From: Ewingella allii | Lineage (GTDB): Bacteria; Pseudomonadota; Gammaproteobacteria; Enterobacterales; Enterobacteriaceae | Length of the DNA stretch: 64,000 bases | NCBI RefSeq assembly: GCF_044430645.1 | Contig: NZ_JAWUDN010000001.1 | Span: 1,116,001 to 1,180,000, forward strand | Direction of reading: 5' to 3' | Part shown: in pieces, positions 43,905-51,703 of the stretch | How the letters are laid out: each line of letters begins with the position of its first letter | Position numbering within the stretch: the first letter of the stretch is position 1 | Notes under the pieces: generated by a model | Seen by the model: only the letters and a program-made list of their open reading frames with translations | Databases searched by the model: none | What the model was told of the DNA's origin: nothing | Position numbers and translations under genes: made by a program

Positions 43905-44957
43905 ATGGCTTTTAGAATCGCGAGTTCTCCTTTCACCCATAACCGGCAAAGCACCAGCGCCATCATGCTGATGGTGGTGTTGGCTTGTATTCCCGGCCTG
44001 CTGGCGCAGGTCTGGTTCTTTGGTTACGGCACGCTGGTCCAGCTGGCACTGGCTATTGTGATTGCCCTGCTGACCGAAGGCGCGGTGCTGCAACTGCGCA
44101 AAATGCCGGTCAAAAAACGTTTGGGAGATAACACCGCGCTGCTCACCGCCGTGCTGCTAGGCGTCAGCCTGCCGCCGCTCGGCCCGTGGTGGATGGTGGT
44201 GATCGGCACGATTTTCGCCATTGTGATCGCCAAACAGCTGTACGGCGGCCTCGGCCAAAACCCCTTCAACCCGGCGATGGTCGGCTATGTGGTACTGCTG
44301 ATCTCTTTCCCGGTGCAGATGACAACCTGGATGCCGCCGGACGCTTTGCAGCATCACCCTGTGGGCTTTACCGACACGCTGCTGACCATCTTTGGCGGCC
44401 ATAACAGTCAGGGGCTGACGGCTTATCAATTGCAGATGAACGTCGACGGCATTACTCAGGCGACGCCGCTGGACGCCTTTAAAACCGGACTGCGCTCCGG
44501 CCACAGCACCGATCAGGTATTGGCCGAGCCGCTGTTTGGTGGCCTTCTGGCAGGTCTGGGCTGGCAGTGGATCAATTTCGGTTTTCTGGTAGGCGGCCTG
44601 TTCCTGATGTGGCGCAAAATCATTAGCTGGCACATCCCGCTGAGCATGCTGGCCATGCTGACCTTCTGCGCCAGCGTTGCCTGGGGACTCTCACCAGAGG
44701 CTCACCCCTCGCCGCTGATTGGCCTGTTCTCCGGGGCCACCATGCTGGGCGCGTTCTTTATCGCCACTGACCCAGTGACGGCTTCTACCACGCCGAAAGG
44801 CCGCCTGATCTTTGGCGCGCTGATTGGCCTGCTGGTGTGGCTTATTCGCACCTACGGCGGTTATCCGGACGGTATCGCCTTCGCCGTCTTGCTGGCCAAC
44901 ATCACCGTGCCGCTGATTGACCACTACACCCAACCGCGCGTTTACGGGCATCGCTGA
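43905..44957 (+). CDS. rsxD: Electron transport complex subunit RsxD
   Basis: Integral membrane flavoprotein subunit (350 aa; E. coli 352 aa) with about nine helices. The FMN attachment threonine is expected in the TDPVTASTTPKGR motif (FIATDPVTASTTPKGRLIFG), as in NqrB/RnfD. The start MAFRIASSPFTHNRQSTSAIM is typical. It begins immediately after the rsxC stop, without spacing, and rsxG follows after 7 bases. Confidence 0.97.
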   Translation: MAFRIASSPFTHNRQSTSAIMLMVVLACIPGLLAQVWFFGYGTLVQLALAIVIALLTEGAVLQLRKMPVKKRLGDNTALLTAVLLGVSLPPLGPWWMVVIGTIFAIVIAKQLYGGLGQNPFNPAMVGYVVLLISFPVQMTTWMPPDALQHHPVGFTDTLLTIFGGHNSQGLTAYQLQMNVDGITQATPLDAFKTGLRSGHSTDQVLAEPLFGGLLAGLGWQWINFGFLVGGLFLMWRKIISWHIPLSMLAMLTFCASVAWGLSPEAHPSPLIGLFSGATMLGAFFIATDPVTASTTPKGRLIFGALIGLLVWLIRTYGGYPDGIAFAVLLANITVPLIDHYTQPRVYGHR

Positions 44958-44964
44958 GGACAGT

Positions 44965-45612
44965 ATGGAAAAAGGTAAAATGCTTCAAACCATGCGCCGC
45001 CACGGTGTCACGCTGGCGGTGTTTGGCGCGCTGATGACCGGCATGACCGCGATGGTTAACTTGCTTACTAAGCCAACCATTGCCCATCAGGCGCTGTTAC
45101 AGCAAAAAAGCTTGTTTGACGAAGTGATCCCTTCCAGTGTCTATAACAATGACATGCAGAACGAATGTTACAACGTCACGGATGAGTCACTGGGTACTGC
45201 TACCCCGCACCGCCTGTATTTGGCGCGCATGGATGGCAAACCGGTAGCAGCAGCGATTGAAACCACTGCCCCTGACGGCTATTCCGGCGCGATCCAACTG
45301 TTGGTTGCCGCTGATTTTCATGGCAAAGTTTATGGCTCGAGGGTTCTTGAGCACCATGAAACTCCCGGTCTCGGCGACAAAATCGAAGTTCGCATCTCTG
45401 ACTGGATCAAAAGCTTTGCTAATCAGGTGATTAATGGCCCTGACGACCCGCGTTGGGCAGTCAAGAAAGATGGCGGCATGTACGACCAATTTACTGGTGC
45501 GACCATTACCCCGCGCGCCGTGGTGCGTTCAGTAAAACGCACGGCACTGTTTATCGAGACGGTACCGTCTCAGCTTTCAAACCTCACCCCTTGTGGAGCC
45601 CGTGATGAGTGA
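44965..45612 (+). CDS. rsxG: Electron transport complex subunit RsxG
   Basis: A membrane-anchored periplasmic flavoprotein (215 aa; E. coli 206 aa) with one N-terminal helix and a covalent FMN expected on the threonine of TGATITPRAV. The conserved regions PDGYSGAIQLLVAADF and EHHETPGLGDKIE are intact. From the ATG at 44965 (GAGGA 5 bases upstream) it has a short extra MEKGK before the E. coli-like start, and an in-frame ATG at 44980 could serve instead. The end overlaps rsxE by 8 bases. Confidence 0.96.
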   Translation: MEKGKMLQTMRRHGVTLAVFGALMTGMTAMVNLLTKPTIAHQALLQQKSLFDEVIPSSVYNNDMQNECYNVTDESLGTATPHRLYLARMDGKPVAAAIETTAPDGYSGAIQLLVAADFHGKVYGSRVLEHHETPGLGDKIEVRISDWIKSFANQVINGPDDPRWAVKKDGGMYDQFTGATITPRAVVRSVKRTALFIETVPSQLSNLTPCGARDE

Positions 45613-46312
45613 AGCCAAGAAGATAATTGTTCAGGGTCTGTGGACCAATAACTCCTCGCTGGTACAGCTGCTGGGCCTCTGCCCGCTGCTGGCGGTGACC
45701 TCCACGGCGACTAACGCGCTGGGTTTGGGTCTGGCAACCACACTGGTACTGACCTGCACCAACGCCATGATCTCGGCTTTCCGCCGCTGGGTGCCGAATG
45801 AGATCCGTATTCCGATTTACGTGCTGATCATCGCCTCAGTGGTCAGTACCGTGCAGATGCTAATCAACGCCTACGCTTTCGGCCTGTATATGGCGCTGGG
45901 GATCTTCATCCCGCTGATCGTCACCAACTGTATTGTGGTGGGCCGCGCCGAAGCCTGCGCCGCCAGTAGCCCGGTGCATCTGGCCGCCCTCGACGGCATG
46001 ATGACCGGCTTGGGTGCCACCGCCGCGATGTTCGTACTAGGTTCGATCCGTGAAATTCTCGGCAGCGGCGTGCTGTTTAACGGCGCAGATTTGCTGCTCG
46101 GCAGCTGGGCCAAGGTGCTGCGCGTCGAAGTGATCCACCTCGATAACCCATTCCTGCTCGCCATGCTTCCGCCGGGCGCGTTTATTGGTTTGGGCCTGCT
46201 GTTAGCCGGTAAGTACCTGATTGACCAACGCCAAAAAGCGCGTCAGGCCGCCAAATCACAAGCATCCCAGCAGTCGACCTTGCCGAAAGGCAGCGCGGGT
46301 AACGCGTCATGA
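45605..46312 (+). CDS. rsxE: Electron transport complex subunit RsxE
   Basis: An integral membrane subunit (235 aa; E. coli 231 aa), a homologue of RsxA arranged inversely in the membrane. The core segments QGLWTNNSSLVQLLGLCPLL and IPLIVTNCIVVGRAEACA contain the conserved cysteines. The ATG at 45605 lies inside the rsxG reading frame, with TGGAG 7 bases upstream. Its stop overlaps the nth start by 4 bases (ATGA), so nth is translationally coupled to the rsx operon as in E. coli. Confidence 0.97.
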   Translation: MSEAKKIIVQGLWTNNSSLVQLLGLCPLLAVTSTATNALGLGLATTLVLTCTNAMISAFRRWVPNEIRIPIYVLIIASVVSTVQMLINAYAFGLYMALGIFIPLIVTNCIVVGRAEACAASSPVHLAALDGMMTGLGATAAMFVLGSIREILGSGVLFNGADLLLGSWAKVLRVEVIHLDNPFLLAMLPPGAFIGLGLLLAGKYLIDQRQKARQAAKSQASQQSTLPKGSAGNAS

Positions 46313-46941
46313 ATAAAGAGAAGCGCATCAGTATTCTCAGCCGGCTGCGGGAGAATAACCCGCACCCGACCACCGAGCTGGTGTACACCACGCCATTCGA
46401 GCTGCTGATTGCGGTTCTGCTTTCGGCGCAGGCCACTGACGTGAGCGTTAATAAAGCCACCGCCAAGCTGTATCCGATTGCCAACACCCCTGCCGCAATT
46501 CTGGAACTGGGCGTGGACGGCGTGAAGGAGTACATCAAAACCATCGGCCTGTTTAATTCCAAGGCTGAGAACGTGATCAAGACCTGCCGCCTGTTGCTGG
46601 AAAAGCACGGCGGCGAAGTCCCCGAAAACCGCGAAGCCTTAGAAGCCCTGCCCGGCGTCGGACGTAAAACCGCCAACGTGGTGCTCAACACCGCCTTTGG
46701 CTGGCCGACCATCGCCGTCGACACCCATATTTACCGCGTCTGTAATCGCACCAATTTCGCCCCCGGCAAGACCGTCGAGAATGTCGAAGATAAGCTGCTG
46801 AAAGTGGTCCCCGCCGAGTTCAAACTCGATTGCCACCATTGGTTTATCTTGCACGGGCGCTATACCTGTATCGCACGTAAACCACGGTGCGGGTCCTGTG
46901 TGATTGAGGACTTATGCGAGTTTAAAGAAAAGGTTGAATAA
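46309..46941 (+). CDS. nth: Endonuclease III Nth
   Basis: A bifunctional DNA glycosylase/AP lyase (210 aa; E. coli 211 aa) that removes oxidised pyrimidines in base-excision repair. The helix-hairpin-helix LPGVGRKTANVVLN carries the catalytic K120, and D138 is in AVDTHIYRV. A 4Fe-4S cluster is held by C187, C194, C197 and C203. It is the last gene of the rsx-nth operon. The repeat of locus D begins about 40 bases after its stop, and no clear terminator is seen before it. Confidence 0.98.
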   Translation: MNKEKRISILSRLRENNPHPTTELVYTTPFELLIAVLLSAQATDVSVNKATAKLYPIANTPAAILELGVDGVKEYIKTIGLFNSKAENVIKTCRLLLEKHGGEVPENREALEALPGVGRKTANVVLNTAFGWPTIAVDTHIYRVCNRTNFAPGKTVENVEDKLLKVVPAEFKLDCHHWFILHGRYTCIARKPRCGSCVIEDLCEFKEKVE

Positions 46942-46977
46942 GCTTTTTCAGCTTTTAGAAAGCTGAGGAAACTTTTT

Positions 46978-47315
46978 AAGTTCAAGTTCAAGTTCAAGTT
47001 CAAGGTCGTGGGCGTCGGCCCACACCGACCAAGGGAGGCGTAAACGCGCCTCCCTTGGAACCCTGCGTTTTTTTCTGCTGCAAGATCGAGGCTGCGCAGG
47101 GTTGGGATGGACGTGTTTCAGGAACCACGGAGATCGTCGCGAAGTGCCGCCGCTTAGGCGGTTCCCTCAGTTCGGGCTTCGAGCCATAGGTCTCGAACCA
47201 CTCCTTCGGCGTCACTTCTGAATGCGACTTACTGGCTTCTCCACCGTGCCTTTTCAGTGTGCTTTGGTGTGCTCCCTCCCCTATTTAGGGGAGAGTTGGC
47301 GTGAGGCATTCCTCA
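46978..47315 (-). repeat. Modular intergenic repeat, locus D (reverse copy)
   Basis: Reverse copy after nth. Read on the minus strand it has the leading hairpin CTCCCCT/AGGGGAG (near 47275-47295), GAAAAGGCACGGTGGAGAAG, GCATTCAGAAGTGACGCC, a GGTTCGAGAC.../GCTCGAAGCC stem, the palindrome CCGCCTAAGCGGCGG, the TGAAACACGTCCATCC block, the long stem CCAAGGGAGGCG/CGCCTCCCTTGG (47029-47040 with 47047-47058), the GTGGGC/GCCCAC hairpin and four tandem GAACTT units. It faces locus E head to head. Confidence 0.88.
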
Positions 47316-47324
47316 CATAAGTCA

Positions 47325-47745
47325 CTGAGTTTTCTGCAATACCCCCTCCCAGCCCCCTTATCAGGGGGAGGAGCAAAACCCAAATCTAAGACAAAACCCA
47401 CTGAAACGGCACGGTATAAATGCCTCAAAACCGCAGTCAAAAATGGCGCTGAGCGAACGGTTCGAGACCAAAGGCTCGAAGCCTGAAGCGAAGGCACCGC
47501 CTAAGCGGCGACATTTTGCGGTGGATAACGGAAGTACCTGAAACAAGTCCGCCTAACGAGCGGAGCGCGCAGTTAAAAAAGCCCGGGGGTCAAGGGGGCG
47601 GCGGCGACTGGCCGCCCCCTTGCCGGTGTGGGCCGGTGCCCACGACCTTGAATTTGAATTTGAATTTGAATTGGAATTTGAATTGGAATTTAAAGATTTT
47701 AAAAGCGGGTTTGGGCAGCCGCCCAAGACCTTAGCGGAATTGGGT
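47325..47745 (+). repeat. Modular intergenic repeat, locus E (forward copy)
   Basis: Forward copy before the 3' end of yjjA. It has the leading hairpin CCCCCT/AGGGGG (near 47353-47369), TGAAACGGCACGGTATAAAT, the GGTTCGAGAC type of middle stem, the palindrome CCGCCTAAGCGGCG, the long stem CAAGGGGGCGGC/GCCGCCCCCTTG (47591-47602 with 47611-47622), a GTGGGC-type hairpin, and six to seven tandem GAATTT/GAATTG units (47650-47695). The interval 46942-47759 (about 820 bases) holds no gene I can support. Confidence 0.87.
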
Positions 47746-47759
47746 CGCACACCCAAAAA

Positions 47760-48260
47760 TCAAATAAAGGATTTCGCCTGCTTCAACACCACATCACAGG
47801 CTTTTTGTTTCACTTTCTCTTTCACCTGCGACAGGCCGTTCCCCAGATTGTTGAGGTCAACGTTCTGCCCTTTGCCGGTTTGCAGTAAGCCGCCGAGGCC
47901 GTTTTGGTAATCCTGGCTCTGCGCGCCTGCGGCACTTTCAATGCCCAGCTTGCTTAACAGCTTGTCTTTCACATTCTCGGTGCTGGCTTGCGACAACACG
48001 TTATTCTTCACGCAATACTGCAAAACGCCCGCAACGTTGGTGGCGCTTTTCGAGGTCAGCGCGCTATCACCGCCGTTGAGCAGCGACATCAAAGAAGCCC
48101 CTGAATTCGCCCCGTTGCCCGCCGTGGCACCGTTACTGCCGTTTAATTGCTGATTGGCTGCGTCCTGCAATGAACTCAACAGATTATTTGCCTGCGCACC
48201 GCCGGCAACTAACACACCACTTGCCGCGATGGCTAACAACACTGTTTTTAATGCTTTCAT
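47760..48260 (-). CDS. yjjA: YjjA-like DUF2501 secreted protein
   Basis: A small exported protein (166 aa) with a signal peptide (residues 1-25, ...GGAQA) and a Gly/Asn/Ser-rich linker (about 43-58), followed by a helical domain with two cysteines (LQYCVKN and KQKACDVV). The pattern LLSSLQDAANQQL... VAGVLQYCVKNNVLS... DYQNGLGGLLQTGKGQNVDL fits DUF2501/YjjA (E. coli 164 aa). The ATG at 48260 has GGAG 6 bases upstream; an earlier in-frame ATG overlaps that site. The function is unknown. Confidence 0.85.
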   Translation of the reverse strand: MKALKTVLLAIAASGVLVAGGAQANNLLSSLQDAANQQLNGSNGATAGNGANSGASLMSLLNGGDSALTSKSATNVAGVLQYCVKNNVLSQASTENVKDKLLSKLGIESAAGAQSQDYQNGLGGLLQTGKGQNVDLNNLGNGLSQVKEKVKQKACDVVLKQAKSFI

Positions 48261-48390
48261 GTGTAACTCCATTAATTTCTCTTACGGGCTTTGATTGCCG
48301 CTTTTATGCAAAATAAGCCCGTAAAGCTTGGTCTTAAACATTCATTTCATCAATAGGAAAACGTCTCGTAATGTTACAGAACGAAAAGCT

Positions 48391-49305
48391 TCAGGGTTGA
48401 GGATTAGGCTGTTGTGCTATCCATAGCGCGGCGGCGTTGAAGAAGTGCTGGGCCAGCGGCGTGGCGCGCCCTGCTTCAGCTACCACCAGCGCAGCGTGGC
48501 GACTCATTGGCGCAATATCCAACGGGCAGCGTTTCAGCGCCGGATGCATCTCATCAATCAAATGACCACGGGGAACCAGCGCGCAGCCCAGCCCGACAAA
48601 AACGCCCTGCATCAGTTGGAAAATCGAGGTGCTTTCAAGCGTCGGGTGCAGCACCAGACCGGCCTGACGGAAGTGATTATCCAGATAGCGGCGGAAATAG
48701 CGGCTCGGCTCCGACAGGCACAGAGGCAGCTGGGCAGCCTGCTCGGCGGTCAATAACGTCGCATTCTGCAACTGCGGGAAGTGGTCGGGGTGATACACCA
48801 CGTCGACGCCGCCATCGTCAATCGGCGCCAGTTGGAAACGCAGCTCATTGAGGGTGGAAAATTCAAAAAAGCCGATGCCGACGTCCACCGCGTGACTGCT
48901 CAGGGCTTCGATCAGCTGATCGGCGCTGACTTCCGCCACGCGATAATCCAGCCCCGGATGGGTATCATTCACCGCCTTTATCAATCGCGCCAGAGAGATG
49001 CTGCACTGCGGCATCACGCCAATGCGCAAGGTACCGCTCAGCCCCTGCTTTAGCGACTCCACTTCCAGCTTGAGCCCTTCATACACCGCAACAATCTCAC
49101 GCGCCCAGCTCAGCACCCGCAGGCCTTCCGCCGTAAAACCTTCGAAATTATTACCGCGATTGATCAAGTTGAGATCTAGTTCTTTCTCAAGATTTTTCAA
49201 TCGCATAGAAAGCGTCGGCTGGCTGACAAAACTGGCCTCTGCCGCACGGCCAAAGTGCCGCTCGCGTTCAAGATTGCAGAGGTAAATGAGTTGCTTGATG
49301 TCCAT
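48391..49305 (-). CDS. LysR-type transcriptional regulator
   Basis: A 304-aa regulator with an N-terminal winged helix (MDIKQLIYLCNLERERHFGR, AAEASFVSQPTLSMRLKNLE) and an effector domain (GTLRIGVMPQCSISLARLI, VDVGIGFFEF). I start it at ATG 49305, which gives the usual LysR start; longer readings add an unrelated N-terminus. It is divergent from the reductase-like gene, with 180 bases between them, and may control it. The ligand is unknown. Confidence 0.85.
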   Translation of the reverse strand: MDIKQLIYLCNLERERHFGRAAEASFVSQPTLSMRLKNLEKELDLNLINRGNNFEGFTAEGLRVLSWAREIVAVYEGLKLEVESLKQGLSGTLRIGVMPQCSISLARLIKAVNDTHPGLDYRVAEVSADQLIEALSSHAVDVGIGFFEFSTLNELRFQLAPIDDGGVDVVYHPDHFPQLQNATLLTAEQAAQLPLCLSEPSRYFRRYLDNHFRQAGLVLHPTLESTSIFQLMQGVFVGLGCALVPRGHLIDEMHPALKRCPLDIAPMSRHAALVVAEAGRATPLAQHFFNAAALWIAQQPNPQP

Positions 49306-49485
49306 AGGGTCGTAAAGAAGCCGCGTGATAGATAGGAGTAATGGTAGAGAGTATAACGGCGCGGCGGATGAAAGTCGTGAAGGGACCATTGTTATAGATA
49401 ACGGTGGTGAATAGTGGCTGCACAAAAAAGTGTGACATTTTGTAAAAGCGGATTATTCTTAGCCGCAACATTTAAGGAGGAAAAG

Positions 49486-50052
49486 ATGGCTAATCAGATG
49501 CCTACCAAAGTAAGAGTGTATATGGCCAGCTCGCTGGACGGCTATATCGCTGGGCCAAACCACGACTTAGCGTGGTTGAACAAAGATCACTCCCGCGCGG
49601 GGGATTTAGCTGACGACGCCAACTTCCTGCAATTTGATCCATTTATGGAACAAGTGGGATGCATGCTGATGGGCCGCAACACTTATGATGTTCTGGAGGC
49701 CATGGGCCAGTGGGTTTACGGCGATGTTCCGGTACTGGTCGCCACCTCGCGGGCTATTACCCGCCCTGCTTCTCCGACCATCAAGGCGGTGTCTGGTGAT
49801 ATCCATGCGTTGATTGGCCAAGCTAAAACTCTGGCGAATGGCAAAGACGTTTATATTGATGGCGGGAATATGATTCAGCAGGCTTTAACGGCGTCATTGG
49901 TGGATGAAATGACCCTGACATATATCCCGGTTCTGCTCGCAGAGGGGGTCAGACTTTTCGATAATCTTGCCGGACACTCAGCGTTGCAATTCACCGGCAG
50001 TGCCAGCCACGGCGGCATGTTACAAGTCTCAAGTCGTTTGGTTAGAGAGTAA
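49486..50052 (+). CDS. Dihydrofolate reductase-like (RibD C-terminal domain) protein
   Basis: A cytoplasmic protein (188 aa) of the RibD-C/DHFR fold family, which binds NADPH. Recognisable parts are VRVYMASSLDGYIAGPNHDLAWL, MGRNTYDVLEAMGQW and the glycine-rich KDVYIDGGNMIQQALTASLVDEM. It has an excellent ribosome-binding site (AAGGAGG at 49474-49480, 5 bases before the ATG). It is not the essential DHFR (FolA), which is shorter and different. The physiological substrate is unknown. It stands alone, divergent from a LysR gene. Confidence 0.85.
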   Translation: MANQMPTKVRVYMASSLDGYIAGPNHDLAWLNKDHSRAGDLADDANFLQFDPFMEQVGCMLMGRNTYDVLEAMGQWVYGDVPVLVATSRAITRPASPTIKAVSGDIHALIGQAKTLANGKDVYIDGGNMIQQALTASLVDEMTLTYIPVLLAEGVRLFDNLAGHSALQFTGSASHGGMLQVSSRLVRE

Positions 50053-50077
50053 ATCTCTCAGCTAACCTTCTGAACCT

Positions 50078-50107
50078 AAAAAAAAGGGAGGCGTTTTCGC
50101 GCCTCCC
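50078..50107 (-). terminator. Terminator of dacD
   Basis: On the minus strand GGGAGGCG/CGCCTCCC (stem 50086-50093 with 50100-50107) is followed by eight T residues. It may also serve the convergent reductase-like gene. Confidence 0.9.
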
Positions 50108-50134
50108 CCACGTCATTCAGCCCCGTGCGCTGAA

Positions 50135-51304
50135 CTAGATCTTTAACTTCACATAATCCACTAAACGGCTAAACATCCCGCCTTTAGCGACATCTTCCAG
50201 TGCCACCAGCGGAATGGTTTTAATGGTTTTGCCGTTATCAACAATGTTGATGCTGCCCAGCTCTTGGCCTTTTTTCAGCGGCGCGTCGATCTGCGGATTG
50301 GTCAGCACATATTGGGCTTTCAGCTTGTCGGCGTCGGACTGCGGCACGCTGATGAACACGTCATCCAGCGAGCCGACTTTGACGTCCTGATGGTCGCCGA
50401 ACCAAACTTTCTCTGTCGAAACGGTTTGTCCCGCTTTGAAAATCTGCTTGCTGGTGTATTCGCGGAAGCCCCAGGTCAGCAGCTTGCGCGCCTGCTCTTC
50501 GCGCCCTTTCGAGCTTTTACCGCCCATGACCACGGCGATCAGGCGGCGGTTGCCCTCGGTCGCAGAAGCAATAATGTTGAAGCCAGCGCTTTCGGTGTGG
50601 CCGGTTTTCAGGCCATCAACTTGCAGGTTTTTGTCCCACAGTAGGCCGTTACGGTTCTGCTGAGTGATGTTGTCATAGGTCAGCGATTTTTCGCTATACA
50701 TATGATATTCCTCAGGTTCTCCGCCAATAATGGCGCGAGAAAGCTTGGCTAAGTCATAAGAGGTGGTGTACTGGCCCGGCGCGTCAAGGCCGTGAACAGT
50801 TTCAAAGTGGCTGTTGGTCAGCCCCATAGAGGTGACGTATTGGTTCATCATGCCAACGAACGCGTCCTGGCTGCCGGCCACGTAGTCGGCCATCGCCACA
50901 CAGGCGTCGTTACCGGAGGTCACGATAATGCCGCGGATCAGGTCGCGCACGGTGACGCGGTCGCCCGGCTTGAGGAACATCAGGGAAGAACCGGCCAGAC
51001 TTTTGTTACCTGCCACCCAGGCTTCTTGCGGCACGGTGACCACGTCATCCATGGTGATTTTGTGTTTATCCAGCGCGCGGTCGATAACATAACCGGTCAT
51101 CAGTTTGGTCAGGCTGGCCGGGTTACGGCGCTCGTCCGGGTTGCCCGCCGCCAGCACGTCACCACTGCCGTAATCCATCAATACAAAGGATTCTGCGTCA
51201 ATACTTGGCGGAGCCACCGGGAAATCCAATGGCGCAACGGCTTTCGCCGCGCCTGCTGATAACATTAATACGCCAGTTAATACACTCAATACGCTACGTT
51301 TCAC
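50135..51304 (-). CDS. dacD: D-alanyl-D-alanine carboxypeptidase DacD (PBP6b)
   Basis: A low-molecular-weight penicillin-binding protein (389 aa; E. coli DacD 388 aa) that trims the terminal D-alanine from peptidoglycan stems. It has a signal peptide (residues 1-23), the SxxK motif as S64 and K67 (PASLTKLMT), SGN at 130-132, KTG at 233-235, and a C-terminal amphipathic anchor (FSRLVDYVKLKI). It starts with GTG at 51304, with AAGGAA upstream. The sequence is closer to DacD than to DacA or DacC, for example in RNPASLTKLMTGYVIDRA. It is transcribed alone. Confidence 0.92.
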   Translation of the reverse strand: MKRSVLSVLTGVLMLSAGAAKAVAPLDFPVAPPSIDAESFVLMDYGSGDVLAAGNPDERRNPASLTKLMTGYVIDRALDKHKITMDDVVTVPQEAWVAGNKSLAGSSLMFLKPGDRVTVRDLIRGIIVTSGNDACVAMADYVAGSQDAFVGMMNQYVTSMGLTNSHFETVHGLDAPGQYTTSYDLAKLSRAIIGGEPEEYHMYSEKSLTYDNITQQNRNGLLWDKNLQVDGLKTGHTESAGFNIIASATEGNRRLIAVVMGGKSSKGREEQARKLLTWGFREYTSKQIFKAGQTVSTEKVWFGDHQDVKVGSLDDVFISVPQSDADKLKAQYVLTNPQIDAPLKKGQELGSINIVDNGKTIKTIPLVALEDVAKGGMFSRLVDYVKLKI

Positions 51305-51703
51305 GGCTTGTTCCTTTATAACGCCAAACGCCACAGGCCGCATTTAGCTCGGCATGTGGCTAAAATAGATTCAATACTCCCCAAACCTTGTTCCATAAAG
51401 GCTAAAACAGCGAAATTTGCAGGAGAAAACGGATTGGCGCATAGGGTGCACTATAAAGACGCACGACTAAACCCTGTTTATTTTTCTAAGCGTTTCATAA
51501 TGAAACGGCTTAGTTACAATTTGTTGATATTTCCCGCGATAAACGCGCTCTATCTCACGATTGCGCCATTCGATTAGACGAAATCCCCTCTTCAGTCCTA
51601 AACTTGTGACATAAAATTAACAATCGGTTTAACAATTCAGCGCCGCCGATTGCATGTCACTTATCACATTCGGCTTTTCGAATGACACCTGCGAAGCGAA
51701 AAT
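51305..51703. other. Intergenic region with one long dyad, no gene supported
   Basis: About 400 bases between divergent dacD and the molybdoenzyme gene. It contains the dyad CTAAGCGTTTCAT/ATGAAACGGCTTAG (51486-51513, one bulged base), which could be an operator or hairpin. A 25-codon frame from the ATG at 51500 encodes a hydrophobic peptide but has no ribosome-binding site. The right end, AT-rich with TTGTGACATAAAATTAAC, probably holds the promoter of the molybdoenzyme gene. Confidence 0.45.

Noticed and set aside
45167..45179. GTTACAACGTCAC in rsxG as a Ter site or matS site
   Set aside because: It has one mismatch to matS in a critical outer arm and lacks the AT-rich flank of Ter.
46978..47745. 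A CRISPR array or retron in the repeat-rich interval after nth
   Set aside because: There are no regularly spaced identical direct repeats with unique spacers and no cas or reverse transcriptase gene. The repeats are long, inverted and modular.
51500..51577. A 25-codon hydrophobic peptide frame upstream of the molybdoenzyme gene
   Set aside because: There is no ribosome-binding site, and the start lies inside the dyad at 51486-51513. This is not enough to call a gene.
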